NCBI GenBank assembly: GCA_047967505.1
Contig: CM106539.1
Direction: 5' to 3' (one strand)
Origin: Dipteris shenzhenensis
Lineage: Eukaryota > Polypodiophyta > Polypodiopsida > Gleicheniales
Length of the DNA: 64,000 nt
Of the stretch, positions 43,850-55,343 are shown piece after piece. The position numbers and the translations under genes were made by a program. The notes under the pieces are model-generated. The model was not told the DNA's origin. It worked only from the letters and a program-made list of their open reading frames with translations, and did not search any database. The first letter of the stretch is position 1. Every line of letters begins with the position of its first letter.

Positions 43850-44004
43850 GCAATTGATGATATGGCCCTTGAGGGGTCCCCTCTAGGGGCAAGGGCCTTA
43901 TCGACGTATATTATACAATACCGAGGATGCCATTGGATAGAGTTGCATGTCGATATGGCCCTTGCCCATAAAGGGGACCCCTCAAGGGCCATATCGTAAA
44001 TTGC
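43850..44004. repeat. 155-bp nested palindrome (foldback/MITE-like)
   Basis: Left arm 43850-43905 and right arm 43949-44004 are inverted copies of about 56 bp with a few mismatches, around a 43-base loop. The outer 33 bp (43850-43882 and 43972-44004) pair at about 30 positions. Each arm is itself a hairpin, because GATATGGCCCTTG at its outer side is complementary to the CAAGGGCC(T/A)TATC word at its inner side around AGGGGTCCCCT. Such inverted-repeat pieces are often non-autonomous transposons; I saw no clear target duplication. Confidence 0.85.
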
Positions 44005-44214
44005 ATTTTGCTTGGTTGCACAATGGAATACATTTTCCTTGGTACACAAATATATAACTCCAAGAACTAGCGCGGTGGCTTTCATAAATCTCCTTTTGTT
44101 TGCCAGCATGCTAATCGTCATAGACCTCCTCCTGTAATACGTAAAAATAGGTAACGGAGCTATAACTCCAAGAACTAGTGCGGTGGTATTTCCAAGACAA
44201 CCTTGAATTCTGGC

Positions 44215-44400
44215 GATGACAGGTGGTCAGGCCAAAGATTATGCTAAGGCGATGCTCAAAATGATAGATTGCATCTCATTATTATGCCAAAAACTAGTGC
44301 AGTGGTCTCTCCAATCCAACCTATGATTTGCATGGGTTGTGGGCAAAGAAGCGGCAAAAGGTTGCATGATGACAACCCGGGGGGTTCACTCATAGTAAAG
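44215..44400 (+). repeat. Dispersed repeat, copy 1
   Basis: Begins GATGACAGGTGGTCAGGCCA and includes ATAGATT(G/A)CATCT, TAGTGCAGTGGTCTCTCCAA and TTTGCATGGGTTGTGG. It aligns with 55344-55530 throughout. Parts of it (AACTCCAAGAACTAG(C/T)GCGGTGG) also occur at about 44054 and 44166. Confidence 0.75.
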
Positions 44401-45349
44401 AAGACATGTCACCTGCATGCAAGGATTTCTAAAAAACCCCCTATTTATGAAGCTTGTGAGACTAATATATCCCCCTATATAAGCTTATAAGATATATACA
44501 TGTATGACTTTTTATGTATCCCCTTTCTTAAATGTAAGTCTTCATAGAACATATACTAACTTTCTTTTTAAAAGTTGTAATTATCCTAAGCAATTAAAAT
44601 TATCAAAATGGTCATATCACAAAGTGATTTATGTATTGGCACTAGAGAACGCATAAATATTTAACCTTATAGTAAACTTGATGATTAAAGGTGTATCATA
44701 TCTTAGAATAATATGAAAGCTAATCTTCTCTAATTAGATGACAAATATTAGAATTCACTTTCACATGAGGGAGGGAATACAATAACGAGATGTCTTAGTA
44801 ATTAAATTCTTAAATGACACCCTTCAAATGACAAGTATTCTTTCAAAATAAAAGGGTTATTTTTCTCAATAAAACTATCACAATATACTAGCAATATTCA
44901 AAGTGGTAGTCTTCTAAATTATCACATTGATTAAGACAAAATCCAGGTATTATCTTAGACAATGTCACTAATACATAAATTACAAAAAACTTTGTTTATG
45001 TATTAGCAAGACCACATTTCTTGCTATCATGTACAAATTGAAAAGCATCTTCAATGATAACATAAAGACCATCCAAAATTAAAATAATCATTAATCCACG
45101 CAATTTTCGATAGTAAAGTAGATAGGAATCAAGCTTGGATGATGTAACCTCAAATAAGCTCATCTCCAACATTGTGATTCGCAATCTCTGACGTTGTTGA
45201 TGGTGAGGGCCCCAAACTACAAGATCACAAAGAGCACCAACACCAAGATCATAAATCATACTACAAAGACTTACATTCACTTATTAACATTATATTCAAA
45301 AATCCATTAAATCAATTCAATTGCAATAACTAAACATTGGATAATTACC
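44401..45349. other. No recognised gene
   Basis: AT-rich intergenic DNA with frequent stops in all frames. The minus frame at 44996-45280 has no motif. Confidence 0.4.
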
Positions 45350-45424
45350 ATGATGATATTTTGGATACCATCGAAGTATGTGTTGCAATGTTTTTGAGTG
45401 CCCGTGCCCCTTTACCACATGAGG

Positions 45425-45500
45425 AGAGAGAGTAGGGGAATCGAACCCCTTTACACTTAAAGTGGCTACACCAAGCGGACACCAAGCTCTCTTTGGGAGA
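45425..45500 (-). ncRNA. tRNA-like or SINE head with Pol III B box
   Basis: On the minus strand, GGTTCGATTCC-type text (GGGGTTCGATTCCCC, 45434-45448) is a perfect B box within a T-arm-like stem. Upstream TTGGTGTAGCC resembles a weak A box about 25-30 bases away. The outer GAGAG and CTCTCTC can pair like an acceptor stem. Lack of a proper anticodon arm and D-arm makes a functional tRNA unlikely; a tRNA-derived SINE is more plausible. A tail downstream to about 45350 is not obviously poly-A. Confidence 0.4.
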
Positions 45501-46251
45501 AGGGGAGTTGGATCTCTCTACCAAAACCATGGGAGAGAGCCGACTCCCCCCCTCCCACACTACAGTTAATACAAATCAAGAAAAAAATCAAACAAAAAAT
45601 AAAGATTTAATTTTTTTCTCTAAGAAAAAACTTGGGTTTAACCTCTTACTGAGCACCTTGAAACTCATGATACTAAAATCTAGTTAGTAGTCACAAATTA
45701 TAGTACACATGAATGAGTGAACTTAGCAAAGAGTAGCAACAACACAAGCATCACATGTATGTGTTTAAAAGTACTTCCCTTCATAGATATCCTTAAATGA
45801 AATAGAAGATACTGTAATGCTGCAATGTACTTTGCTTCATCACCATAAGATTATCAATACATATACTTTTCTTCACTATCAAAGGATTGCCAATGCAGCC
45901 ATATGCCTTTTCTATTACATATTGGTGGCTGAGATGGACCCAAAACTGCTGGTTGTTGCCAAGTGTGATTGCAAGCTGCTTCATGCATGAGTGATGGAGA
46001 GCGTTTATGACCTTAAAACTCAAATTACACCCAAAATGGTCATAAATGTTCATGACTCTAAAACTCAAATTACACAATAACTAGATGGCCACAAAAGTTC
46101 TTTGACATTTCTTGGTAGCATGTATGATGTATCCATAGCAACTTCCAACCTGCAAAGAAAAACAAGATTATTAATTTAATACTAATGCATAAGGACAACA
46201 CATTAAAACTATTATAGTTTTGGTATTTTACTCTATGTGATTCAAATTACC
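45501..46251. other. No recognised gene
   Basis: AT-rich sequence. The minus frame at 45793-46077 lacks motifs. It lies downstream of the mobile gene that follows and may be its 3' flank. Confidence 0.4.
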
Positions 46252-49200
46252 TTATGTATCTCTTACATAATCGTTGAAGATCTTATAGCCATTGGCATCA
46301 AGTTGATATTTCTTTGATATTGGATCATAGCTCAAATTTGCCATAGCAATTATAGATTCCAAGGACACTGATTGATTATCAACAAGATCATATGTGTAGC
46401 ATCTACTTCCTTTGGTTTTTTGATACCATGCTAGATGAATCTCCACATTTGGAGGACGATCCAGAAGATCAAAAGGGCCCCTTGTCTCTTTCATACCATT
46501 TCCCAGCTTCATTCTCATACTCATTACTCTTCCTAGGTACCATATGCCTTTCTTGACCCCTTGACTAGTATTTGCAACCTTTCCTTTTCTTTTGAGCTTT
46601 GTATTATCTCTAAATATAATATCTTCAAATAGAACCGCACAATCAGATCCTATTCCAAGACAAGTACTTGTTTGAGGTTTTGACTTCATCTCAAATAAGA
46701 AATATACTCCACTTTTTACCCTTGTTAATCTATTCTTTGATAACGCTAGATTTCCATTCAATTGGCTCACAAGTGTGCTCTTGCACAAAGTCTTCCCATC
46801 AACTTCCACAAAAGGTGATATTTGGCTCACCACATTCTCCTCATTGTCAACTATAGAATCCATGACATGGCGAAGCTCACTTTGTGCAATTGTATCCTCT
46901 TCATCAGCATCCAATACTGTATCCATGATTACATCTCCAAAAAAATCATCCAATGAAATTTCTTCTTCTTCAAGATTGTCATGTGCATTGTTTTCAAGAT
47001 GCTCTAAGATATCTTTTTCTCCCCATGAGGCACCCCATGAAGCTTCACCTTCCATACCAAGCTCGCAACACATGACCTTTGCTTCTGCTAAACCCTCCTT
47101 TAATGCATATACAATCTACTCATCAGTACTCACAACCGTGTAGTCATTTAAATTTGCCAAAGGAATGCCAGGCATATGATTCATATCAACCCATATATTT
47201 TCTTGCTTTGAGTGAGTTGCCGAAAAACTTAGATTTGAACCTGCTTGAAACTCTGAAATTCTATTCAATGCTCCTACACTACTCAACAAGTCACAACCAT
47301 CATAACGCCTCTCATTGCTAATCATTCCACCTACTTTACTAAAGAAGTTCTCACAAGCATCAGATCCCGTAGAAGATAAGGGAACCGCCAAGTGACTATA
47401 TCTGTCTCCGAAGATCTTTATGAGAAGAACCACAAAGTGACATGACAATTGGATGTCCATGAAAGTTTCTCTACTAATGAAGTTCTACTTGAGCATATAT
47501 ACATCATGCTTTGTGATCCACATGCGCCAAATCCTAATAAAACATCATAAGTCACTTGTTTAATAAGACATAATGGTGCTACCATAGCAACAACATGAAC
47601 ATACAATATCAATTAATTATTTATATATGTTCAATAGATAACATGAATTCTATACTTGAAAAAGAAGGATACCATTCTGGTAGCTTTCACACGCTCATAC
47701 AAGTTGAGCATTAGAGATAGAAAAATATCAATGTATGCTGCCACCATTGAGAGATACACCTTTGTACCAAGTGTTCGCTCTTGACGATGACTGGATCCCA
47801 TCTACAAGAGCTCTAAACAATTTTGAACTTTACGTCCAGATATCCTTTGTGCTAATCTCCAATTTTGTCTATCTTTTCTCTCTATATCTCCTTGCAAACC
47901 TTGATCATCAACCTTGAAACTTTGATATACCAAGGCTACATGATTCAAGGTGACAAGATCATTACCAAGCACTAATCTTTTAGATGCATTATCTAGAGGA
48001 TTAATCATCTTCTTTCCATTGTGTATATAATCTTGGTCATGTAATCCAATGATGCTTCCATCATCTTCCATAGAAGCTGTCAATGGCCAACTTTTCCAAG
48101 GGATTGAGTATTGAACACCTGCAAGAGAGCTATAATCTTCAACCATAAGCTTTCTTCGCCTTGAATCTCCATCAGAAGCATGACCAAGTATTGGTCCAAT
48201 CACATCCTTCACATACATATTCCAATGCAAATTGACTTCTTTCCATTGCTCCTTGATGGACATAGAGTCAAACCTATTACAAGTTAGTTGTATAAGAAGA
48301 ACTAACTTTGGCAAGCATTCAGCAAGAGGATTTGCGTTCAATACTCTTGCATAGTGGGCAATCACATTATGCTCAAATGCATGAACAATTCTATGATAAC
48401 CATTCTCACCATCTCCAACAAGCACTACGAAATTTGAAATGCATGTGTGGTCTATCTTCTTCCCACAAAAACCAAGAAGTTGGTCATCTTTTGCTATCCA
48501 CTTCACCATCCTCTTGATCATAGTCTCATCTTCAGCAACAATGATAGGTACACTTCCCATGCAAAGCCCATTTTTCAAAATATGATGCTTATATGTTTCT
48601 ACCACATGCTTGAATACATCCTCTCTCAATCCGGTCCTATAACAAAGAGCATTCACATGCTTGAATACATCCACGTGCTTGAATACATCTCAATTCTAGA
48701 TCATTCTCACTTCCAAAAGAAGAAATCTCAAACATTGCTTCATCTATTTTTCATTTGTTTTGTGTCTTTATCTCCTCCAATGATGGTGTGACTCCAAGCA
48801 TGTCATGCCTTTGCTTCCCTTTCTTATCCAAGCCAATAGCTCGTAAATGAGATAATGACTTGATATGCGAGTGTGTTAAATTGTATAAAGTATCATGCCC
48901 TCCTTGACCATAAGAGCATTCACACTCCTCACACCAAATTTGAAACAAAGCTTTCCCTTCCTTATCCTTAGACATAAGCTCAAACCTATCATGTTGACCC
49001 ATGGGTTTTAGCTTTTCCTTGGCATTCTTGATATCCCTCTCCCACCTTTTTTTCTCAGATGATACGGCAAGAAGACTTTTGAGTCTATTTTTTGGAACAC
49101 CTTGGACAACACTCACATCATCCCTTGTCGACTCCATCCCATTGCTAGATACATGAAGATCACTAGCTCTAGCTTCCATGGATGGCTCCGGCTCATTGCT

Positions 49201-49338
49201 AGCCCCCTCTGAATTCACTCTTTGATGCTTGCACGGTGACTCACTCTCCTCTCTCAATTGAGTAGTGACCTCTTCTACATCAACTGTCCATCTCTCCTCT
49301 TGCTTTACTCTAAGAGGAAGCATTCTAGAGCCTCCCAA
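46252..49338 (-). pseudogene. Nearly complete transposase-like mobile gene (HDQDYIHNGKK family)
   Basis: Read from 49338 downwards. The N-terminal part (49338-48751) holds a CEECECSYG...HSHIKSLSHL zinc-finger-like motif. The core (48674-47802) reads IIVAEDETMIKR, LLGFCGKK, VGDGENGYHRIVHAF, CNRFDSMSIKEQW, GHASDGDSRRRK, GLHDQDYIHNGKKMINPLD and DRQNWRLAQR. A broken middle (47790-47460) is followed by LAVPLSSTGSDACENFFSK (about 47390), then the C-terminal region 47073-46252 (YLGRVMSMRMKLG, WYQKTKGSRCYTYD, YQLDANGYKIFNDYV). I recall this order from dispersed genes in corals, sponges and non-seed plants; the family has no established function known to me. The large open frames show it is younger than most relics here. 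No terminal inverted repeats were found by eye. Confidence 0.7.
47572..47690 (-). other. Possible intron in the mobile gene
   Basis: On the minus strand, RVKATRM is followed by GTATCC and an AT-rich stretch ending GCTATGGTAG|, after which coding-like RIWRMWITKHDVYML follows in another frame. Borders are plausible but not certain; a frameshift could explain the same data. Confidence 0.35.
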
Positions 49339-49785
49339 AAAGACAAAATCATTTGAGATGAGATTATTAAGGACAAGCCCACTTTGAATGCTGCATAATC
49401 AATGTAGACAAACAGGATACAACATTGGCACAGTGCTAAGGGGTTGTTCCTGCCCATAATAAGCTCTAAACATAAGCATAGAAGCTGAAAACACCTACCC
49501 AACAAAAAAAGGGCCGGTGACTCAAAATCACAAATTTCTAAAGTGGAGACAAGTGAGTACCTATGGGGTAGATGTGTTAGTGGTTTTTGTCAGAGTTCCC
49601 ATTTCCCATGTGCCCATGTCTGACATGAAACTCAAGAGCCACCGGTCCCAAAGCTCCCTGCCCAACCATTACAGAAGATGCCTATAGAAACAACCCACTT
49701 AGACAATGATTAGAACACATAATTGCCTGCTGGATTTTGTGTCATAATTGGAACATAATTAGAACATAATCAGAAATATTGGAAC
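49339..49785. other. No recognised gene
   Basis: Upstream flank of the minus-strand mobile gene; no promoter motif is clear and no coding similarity is seen. Confidence 0.35.
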
Positions 49786-50000
49786 ATAATGGTTTGCACT
49801 TATGACAATATGGTCTGCACTTATGCATTCTGGTCTGCCCTTATGGCATTGCAACCTACCCTTCCCTTATGCATTGTTCCCTTCCCGTATGCATTATGAC
49901 ATGACCTTATGCATTCGGACCTTCCCTTATGGCATAGCAACCTGCCCTTCCCTTATGCATTCTGCCCTTCCCTTATGACCGGCCCTTCCATGACTCTCCT
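49786..50000. repeat. Degenerate CTTATGCATT / CCCTTCCC tandem repeat
   Basis: Units such as CTTATGCATTCTG, TTATGGCATNGCAACCT and GCCCTTCCCTTATG recur about 8 times, roughly 20-35 bp apart. Confidence 0.7.
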
Positions 50001-50009
50001 TTATACTAC

Positions 50010-50670
50010 AGGCATGGAATAAATGCCAATCATGCCTTTGAGGCACTTTGTCTGGACATTGCTGAGTTTCAGGACCAAGGCAGGGTCATAGTGATGGGGG
50101 ATCTAAATGCAAGAGTTGGACAAATGCAATTCCAGCCTATCATGGCAGATGAGTTGGATAAAGAATCTGAATTTGAGGTACACAATGCATGGATTAGGAC
50201 ATCTGATGATGACACAATCAATGCCCAAGGAAGAGCCCTTAGAGGAATGTTAATGGATTACATATGCTTATCTTGAATGAAATGAAACTCTACCCCCATA
50301 CAAATAAAATAACTTGTTTCTCGGCCAGTGGTGGACACAATGCTTGGGCACTGATGACGACATAAGTGTTGCTTTGCTTGCTAAGTATGTCTTCCTTTTG
50401 CTTTTCATAAAAGTTTTTGTTTACCTCTTTTTTCTTCTCTTTCATTTTCTCTTTTATTTTCTTTGTAGATTTTTGATCTTTAGAACAACAAAAATTCTAA
50501 ATTTGTATGATTGGACTTATTCTAGTCTTACAAAGGTATATATATATGCTCTACCTCATGTAGACACATTACAAGATATCAAAAATTTTAGAATATGGGA
50601 GAAGCACCCTGAGTCCAATCATACCCCAATATGGCTCACACTAGATGTACAAATTGCAGCAGAACATTAA
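50010..50670 (+). pseudogene. LINE endonuclease-domain fragment
   Basis: The plus strand reads YYRHGINANHAFEAL and then VIVMGDLNARVGQ (about 50085-50125), the GDxNA motif of AP-type endonucleases in LINEs. HNAWIRTSDDDTINAQGRAL follows, then PHTNKITCFSASGG. After a non-coding AT-rich stretch (50370-50520), KNFRIWEKHPESNHTPIWLTLD (about 50575-50645) matches the end of the domain, which carries the catalytic SDHxP-type motif, here SNHTP. No RT follows. It could be the missing 5' part of the same LINE family whose RT lies at 1.1-3.2 kb. Confidence 0.75.
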
Positions 50671-50734
50671 AAAAAAGCAATCATTACAAAGACAGGAAGG
50701 TTCATGATTAAATCAGATAAGCAGAAAGGTTCAT

Positions 50735-50935
50735 ATCTGCAACATATATGTTTACAAATCTATTTGCAGATCTGTTTGCACATAGATTTGTTTGAATAGA
50801 TCTGCATATTTGTTTACAGATCTGATGTGTTTGAACAAATCTGTAAACAGATCTACAGATCTGTTTTGAACAAATATGCAAAACAGATGACAGATTTGCA
50901 GATCTATAGGTCTATATCAATAGATCTTTATTTTT
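50735..50935. repeat. Degenerate CAGATCTGTTTG tandem repeat
   Basis: AGATCTG, AGATTTG and TTTGTTTGAA(T/C)A words recur about every 15-30 bp. AGATCTG-type cores allow many small hairpins. Confidence 0.6.
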
Positions 50936-51524
50936 GTTTGTCTTATATATATATATATAAACTAACTACTAATATAAAAACTAACTAGAAACTGTGCCTT
51001 AACTAGAAACTGGAAACTGTATCTTAACAGTAGATCTGTAGTTCTTTTGTTTATCATATACGTATTTTGCAAAATGACAGGCTGACTATATTACTTAGAA
51101 AAACAAGAGATTACATGAAGCTCAACAATTTAAGTAGCAATAGAATGAGGTTTCCAATCAACAATGTACAGTGCATTTTACTATGCAACTGGAATAATAA
51201 GTCCCAACAGACTCGCAGTCTAAAGAAGCGACATTTGTCTCTTACTATCAAAAAGTTAGCGTGAGCATCAAGTTCCAACTATGATGGAGCATTTTTGACA
51301 CTGTAGCAAGCCAACCAGCTGGATCTTACTTAAAACTGTAGTGATTTGGATGGTGTCCTAAAAATAGTACATAATGAGGATATCCTTTGAAATCTTGACT
51401 ATTCTGAAAGAGCACAACACATAACTTCTGTACTCTTGCAAATCAAATCAGGACGGCTTGAAGCACCACACCTGCCAATCAATTGTAGCAAAACAAGTCC
51501 TCACGACTCACTCAAAGAAAGCCA
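50936..51524. other. No recognised gene
   Basis: (TA)n at about 50946-50959, a near repeat of TAACTAGAAACTG(G/T), and then mixed sequence without motif. A PPT-like or primer-site sequence before the LTR at 51525 is not seen. Confidence 0.4.
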
Positions 51525-53810
51525 TGTTATAATATATGTAAGCTCGGTGATGGGGTAATATGTTGGCACCCTAGAGAATCATGTAAGAGCAAGGTATCGT
51601 GTGAATTATGGTAGCCACACACGAGGATGTGGACTACATGAATGCATGTGGGACAAGGGTCACCACTAATTGAGATGTAAATCAGAAGATGCCACATAAG
51701 TTCATGATGTGTAAAGTGGATGGAGAGGCTCTCTATATATGAGGCCTATCTTTACGAAAGACAGGAAGCTACCATGAACAAAGGTTGATGCCCAAGAAAG
51801 AGGCAAGATGAATCAAAGACTAAATTCTGATGCTGCAAAAGAACAGATGGTGCTCCAAAGGATGCTGGTTCAAAGAAAGGAGCATCAACAATTAAGGAAA
51901 CACTACTACAAAGATGAAGCCAAGAATGTGTTGCAACTTGCTGTAAAGATATTGTTGCTGTTGTTATCAAGAAGTGAAAAAGGAATGGTTGCTGCAAAGG
52001 AGTCACTGAAGGTAGGCACGATTCTGTGTATTCAGTGCAAATGTGGTAGCTTTGATAATAGAGAGAGGATTCTCTCATTGTGAGCTCATGGAAGAGTGCC
52101 TCAAAGTACGTACTATTTTATAAAATGTAGCAAGAAGGAAAAAGCAAAGATATTGTTTCTTTTCTTAGCTGCAACAAAAAAGTGCAACAAGAGAACCACG
52201 GTTATGTTGTTGCTAGACTGTAGAAGTGGCAGAGAGAACACTAGTGAAGTAGAATTGTCAAATAAGAAAGAGCAGATGTCTCAAGGAGAGAAGATGGTGC
52301 TGATCGACGATTCAAAATGATTAGTGGGCTGCTTGAAGTCAACCAAAGAGAAGAAACAATCTTTGGGACCATTATGAACAAGATCAATTGTAGCACAAGT
52401 AGGTTGAAACAAAAGCCAGTGTGTGGATCCTTGTAGGAGCTTTGAGCAGAAGAGAAGATAGTAGACAATGATGTTTGGAGAGGAGAATGAAGCCCGCAAC
52501 AAGAATGGAGGTGGTCAAGGGAAGTTGGCTACTTATTCATGAAGACAAGGGTGTTTGTGGAGAACGGAATAGTGCCATTGTTTTGTGGAAGCTCACACAG
52601 CATATATCCCAAGAAAACAATAGCCCAATAAAAACCTCTGCAACCTACGAGCCATCGACCAGAAGAGAGAAGGTCGATCATGTTGTACAAAAGCAAGACT
52701 TGTAGAGAGAAAGGAGCAACGGAGTTGCAAAAGGAGAAATCTATGGAAAAACTATCCATGGCGGGCAGCTCTGATGAAGGAAAAGAACCTGGAGCTCCAA
52801 AGGACAATGATCCAAAGTTGCGACAGGAGGAGAAACAGACAGTCGATGCCTGTTCACAGTTTGCTAACGTTTTTTTTGTTAGAAACCTTAGGGTCAATAA
52901 CCCTACTATGTGAGGGCTAAAAATATTAGCCTTGATTTTTTGATAGTCAGATGGATTTTTTGTGGTGTATATTGCACCCTTCTTTGTGTGGAACAAAGTA
53001 ACCAATTACATGCTTCTTATTTTTCACCATGGCATGTAAAAAAATTTCTTACACCTTGAAAAAATGGCGCAGCATTGGCTTGTGCAACAAGTCATGGATA
53101 TTTTATATTGTGATGGAGATTGTTGTGAGTGCCCAGGCCTTGCATTGGCTTAAAATGGATGTAATTTTCTCTCACCCACGTTTATGAGGGTCCTCTACCC
53201 GAGCCCAAGGGTGCTCAAATGGATATTTGATTGCAGTGTGTAAGAGTAGTGTACATGGATGATGCACCCATGATGCACTACATGGGTTGGTTCCTTTTCC
53301 CGGACACATGGGATGTCCGAAAAGCACATGGGTGTTCCACCCACGCAGTATGATGTGCAAAGTGAAGATTGGTGTCTAGGCTAATAGACACATGCACACA
53401 CACTTTCGATGTACACTCCAAGTTGTTATTGAGGGGGAGTGTTTTTTTTTTGTGGGTGAGAGGTGAATGGTCAGTTGGAGAGGTATACAACCCTCGCTTA
53501 AGGGGGAGTGTTGAAATATATGTAAGGTCAATGATGGGGTAATATGTTGACACCCTAGAGAAAACATGTAAGAGCAAGGTATTGTGTGAATTATGGTAGC
53601 CACACACGAGGTTGTGGACTACATGAATGGATGTGGGACAAGGGTCACCACTAATTGAGATGTGGATCAGAGGATGCCACATAAGTTCATGATGTGTAAA
53701 GTGGATGAAGAGACTCTCTATATATGAGGCCTGTCTTTGTATGATCAAAAAGCATTACAATAGATCAGATTTGAGTGCGCCCATCTTGTGTCTCTCCCTC
53801 ATGAAGTTCC
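51525..53810 (+). mobile_element. LTR-flanked element without recognisable pol (LARD- or TRIM-like)
   Basis: A roughly 230-bp segment occurs at 51525-51754 and at 53509-53738 in the same orientation (TGTT(A/G)(T/A)AATATATGTAAG at the start, CTCTATATATGAGGCCT at the end). The second copy is preceded by TAAGGGGGAG, a polypurine tract as in copia elements, and continues to about 53810. Between them about 1.75 kb holds frames such as 51808-52083 and 52680-52913 (KEQMVLQRMLVQRKEHQQL; AGSSDEGKEPGAPKDND) but no gag, protease, integrase or RT motif. A second polypurine-like GAGGGGGAGTG lies at about 53432. I could not define the LTR ends or a target duplication. It may be a non-autonomous element carrying captured host sequence. 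Confidence 0.6.
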
Positions 53811-54116
53811 TTGTATACTTTAATCCCATGTGATCCTTATGCTTGTCTTGTTGCCCTAGGCTTAGTGGCAGTCGCATTTGGTTTCTTATCAAGCCAGTGC
53901 ATTACAAAATTATCACCACTTCATGAAAGTTCAAAATGTATAGATACCAATTCAGTCACTTTTCCCCATTTTTGTGTTGCACAGCTATTTTTAATTGTAA
54001 ATAATCTTTCTATATACTTTCTAACCTGAATCATTTGTCTTTTTTTCAAAATCAACCTTAGTCTAATTGTCTTTAAGACACAAGCACAAAATGCCAAGAG
54101 CATAACCTTCACTCAC

Positions 54117-54356
54117 CCTAGTTGATCCATGGAAATCACACGGAAATGATTGGCAAGCACATCATAGTTGCGAAAGAAGAAGCCTTGAGAAGCACCATAG
54201 CCATGAACCATAACAAGAGTGGGAGCATGTTTGGAATTACTTTCAAAAGCCAATGTGTTTATGTATCTAGGTTCAGCATGGGCAGATCTAAACCAACTAC
54301 CACTTGATGCAGGATGAGCAGGGCCAATGTCCACCTCTTCTTGGATATAGGGTGTC
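54117..54356 (-). CDS. CGI-58: CGI-58-like alpha/beta-hydrolase (ABHD4/5 family), one internal exon
   Basis: On the minus strand, 240 bp from the acceptor GATGCAG| (54357-54363) to the donor |GTGAGT (54116 down). The exon enters with one base of a split codon and leaves with GG of the next, encoding 79 whole residues. It reads TPYIQEEVDIGP, WFRSAHAEPRYINTLAF, then TLVMVHGYGASQGFFFRNYD and VISMDQLG. These match the N-terminal part of the plant CGI-58 hydrolase, with HGYGASQ as the HGxG oxyanion-hole region. The catalytic nucleophile and the acyltransferase-like HxxxxD motif would be in later exons. No stop or frameshift, so it is likely under selection. The family acts on lipid droplets and in lipid turnover. 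I did not find the exons on either side within the window. Confidence 0.88.
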
Positions 54357-55343
54357 CTGCATCCAAGAAAGTCTTTATACCCAAATTGCACTTACAGCTT
54401 CAAAATGTGAAAAAGTGAATGAATTGGCCTCCAAGCCTTATACATCTAGGACTAGGAGGTCCTCTCATTGAGAAATGGAGGACAATAATTTGTATACGTC
54501 TTGAGACAATGATCAGCTTCATGTTTATTAGCACATGTAAATCTTCATGCTTCTTGAATGTCACTCATTATGATGACAAAATGACACATGTTTTTGGTAA
54601 ATCTACCATCTCACTTGCACAACTTTGTTTTTAGTTCTACTTGGACACAGCTGTGAAATCATACCCTCGTATCATGGCTCAAATTGGCAGCAATACAACA
54701 ACTGTTGATCTTATCAATCAAGCATCAAATGGCAAAACAATGCAGTATCTAAAAAAGCCTTGCAAGGTTGAAATGAATTAACAATTGTATGAGGAAGAAA
54801 AGGGTGTGAGAATCTACCTCAATAGGGCCTCAACAGAGCGAGTAAACGACGTTCCAATGAGATAATAGCATCCTTAGACGTGGGGATCCATCACACAACC
54901 GAGGTCAATCCCTTGGAATGACTGCAAAATCTACGTGATGTTTCACAATTACATTGTGCACAACGAGAAAGATTCAAACTTTAGGTTTTTTTTGCAATAA
55001 GGTTAAGTTGAATATGTGGGAAAGTATAATGTCTATTTGGCAAGATCCCTAAAGTGATGAAGGTGAAAATCCATTGATTGTTACGAGATGAATTGACAAT
55101 TCTTAGATGCATGGAGTTGTCAAGGTCTCTTGCATGCCATGGAGAAACTAATCTATGGAGAGTGGTGATCAAATGGATCCCCCCCCCCTCTTTTTTTCCC
55201 TCTACCCCCTCCTTAAATTTAAGTTCAATATAGGAAATTAAGAGGGGTCTACCTCTAATGTATATGCTTAAGTGTCCCCTTCCCAAAACCCCCCTCCCTT
55301 ACACTCACATGAAACCATACAACATCTATAGTGAACCCCCCAT
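54357..55343. other. Flank or intron of the CGI-58 exon
   Basis: No coding similarity recognised. Short C-rich and T-rich runs near 55178-55200. If the gene is real, this is part of its upstream intron. Confidence 0.4.

Noticed and set aside
45425-45500. Functional tRNA gene
   Set aside because: No complete D-arm and anticodon arm; only the T-arm and B box are good.
46252-49338. hAT or other named DNA transposon class
   Set aside because: No hAT dimerisation motif or terminal inverted repeats are visible; I leave the class open.
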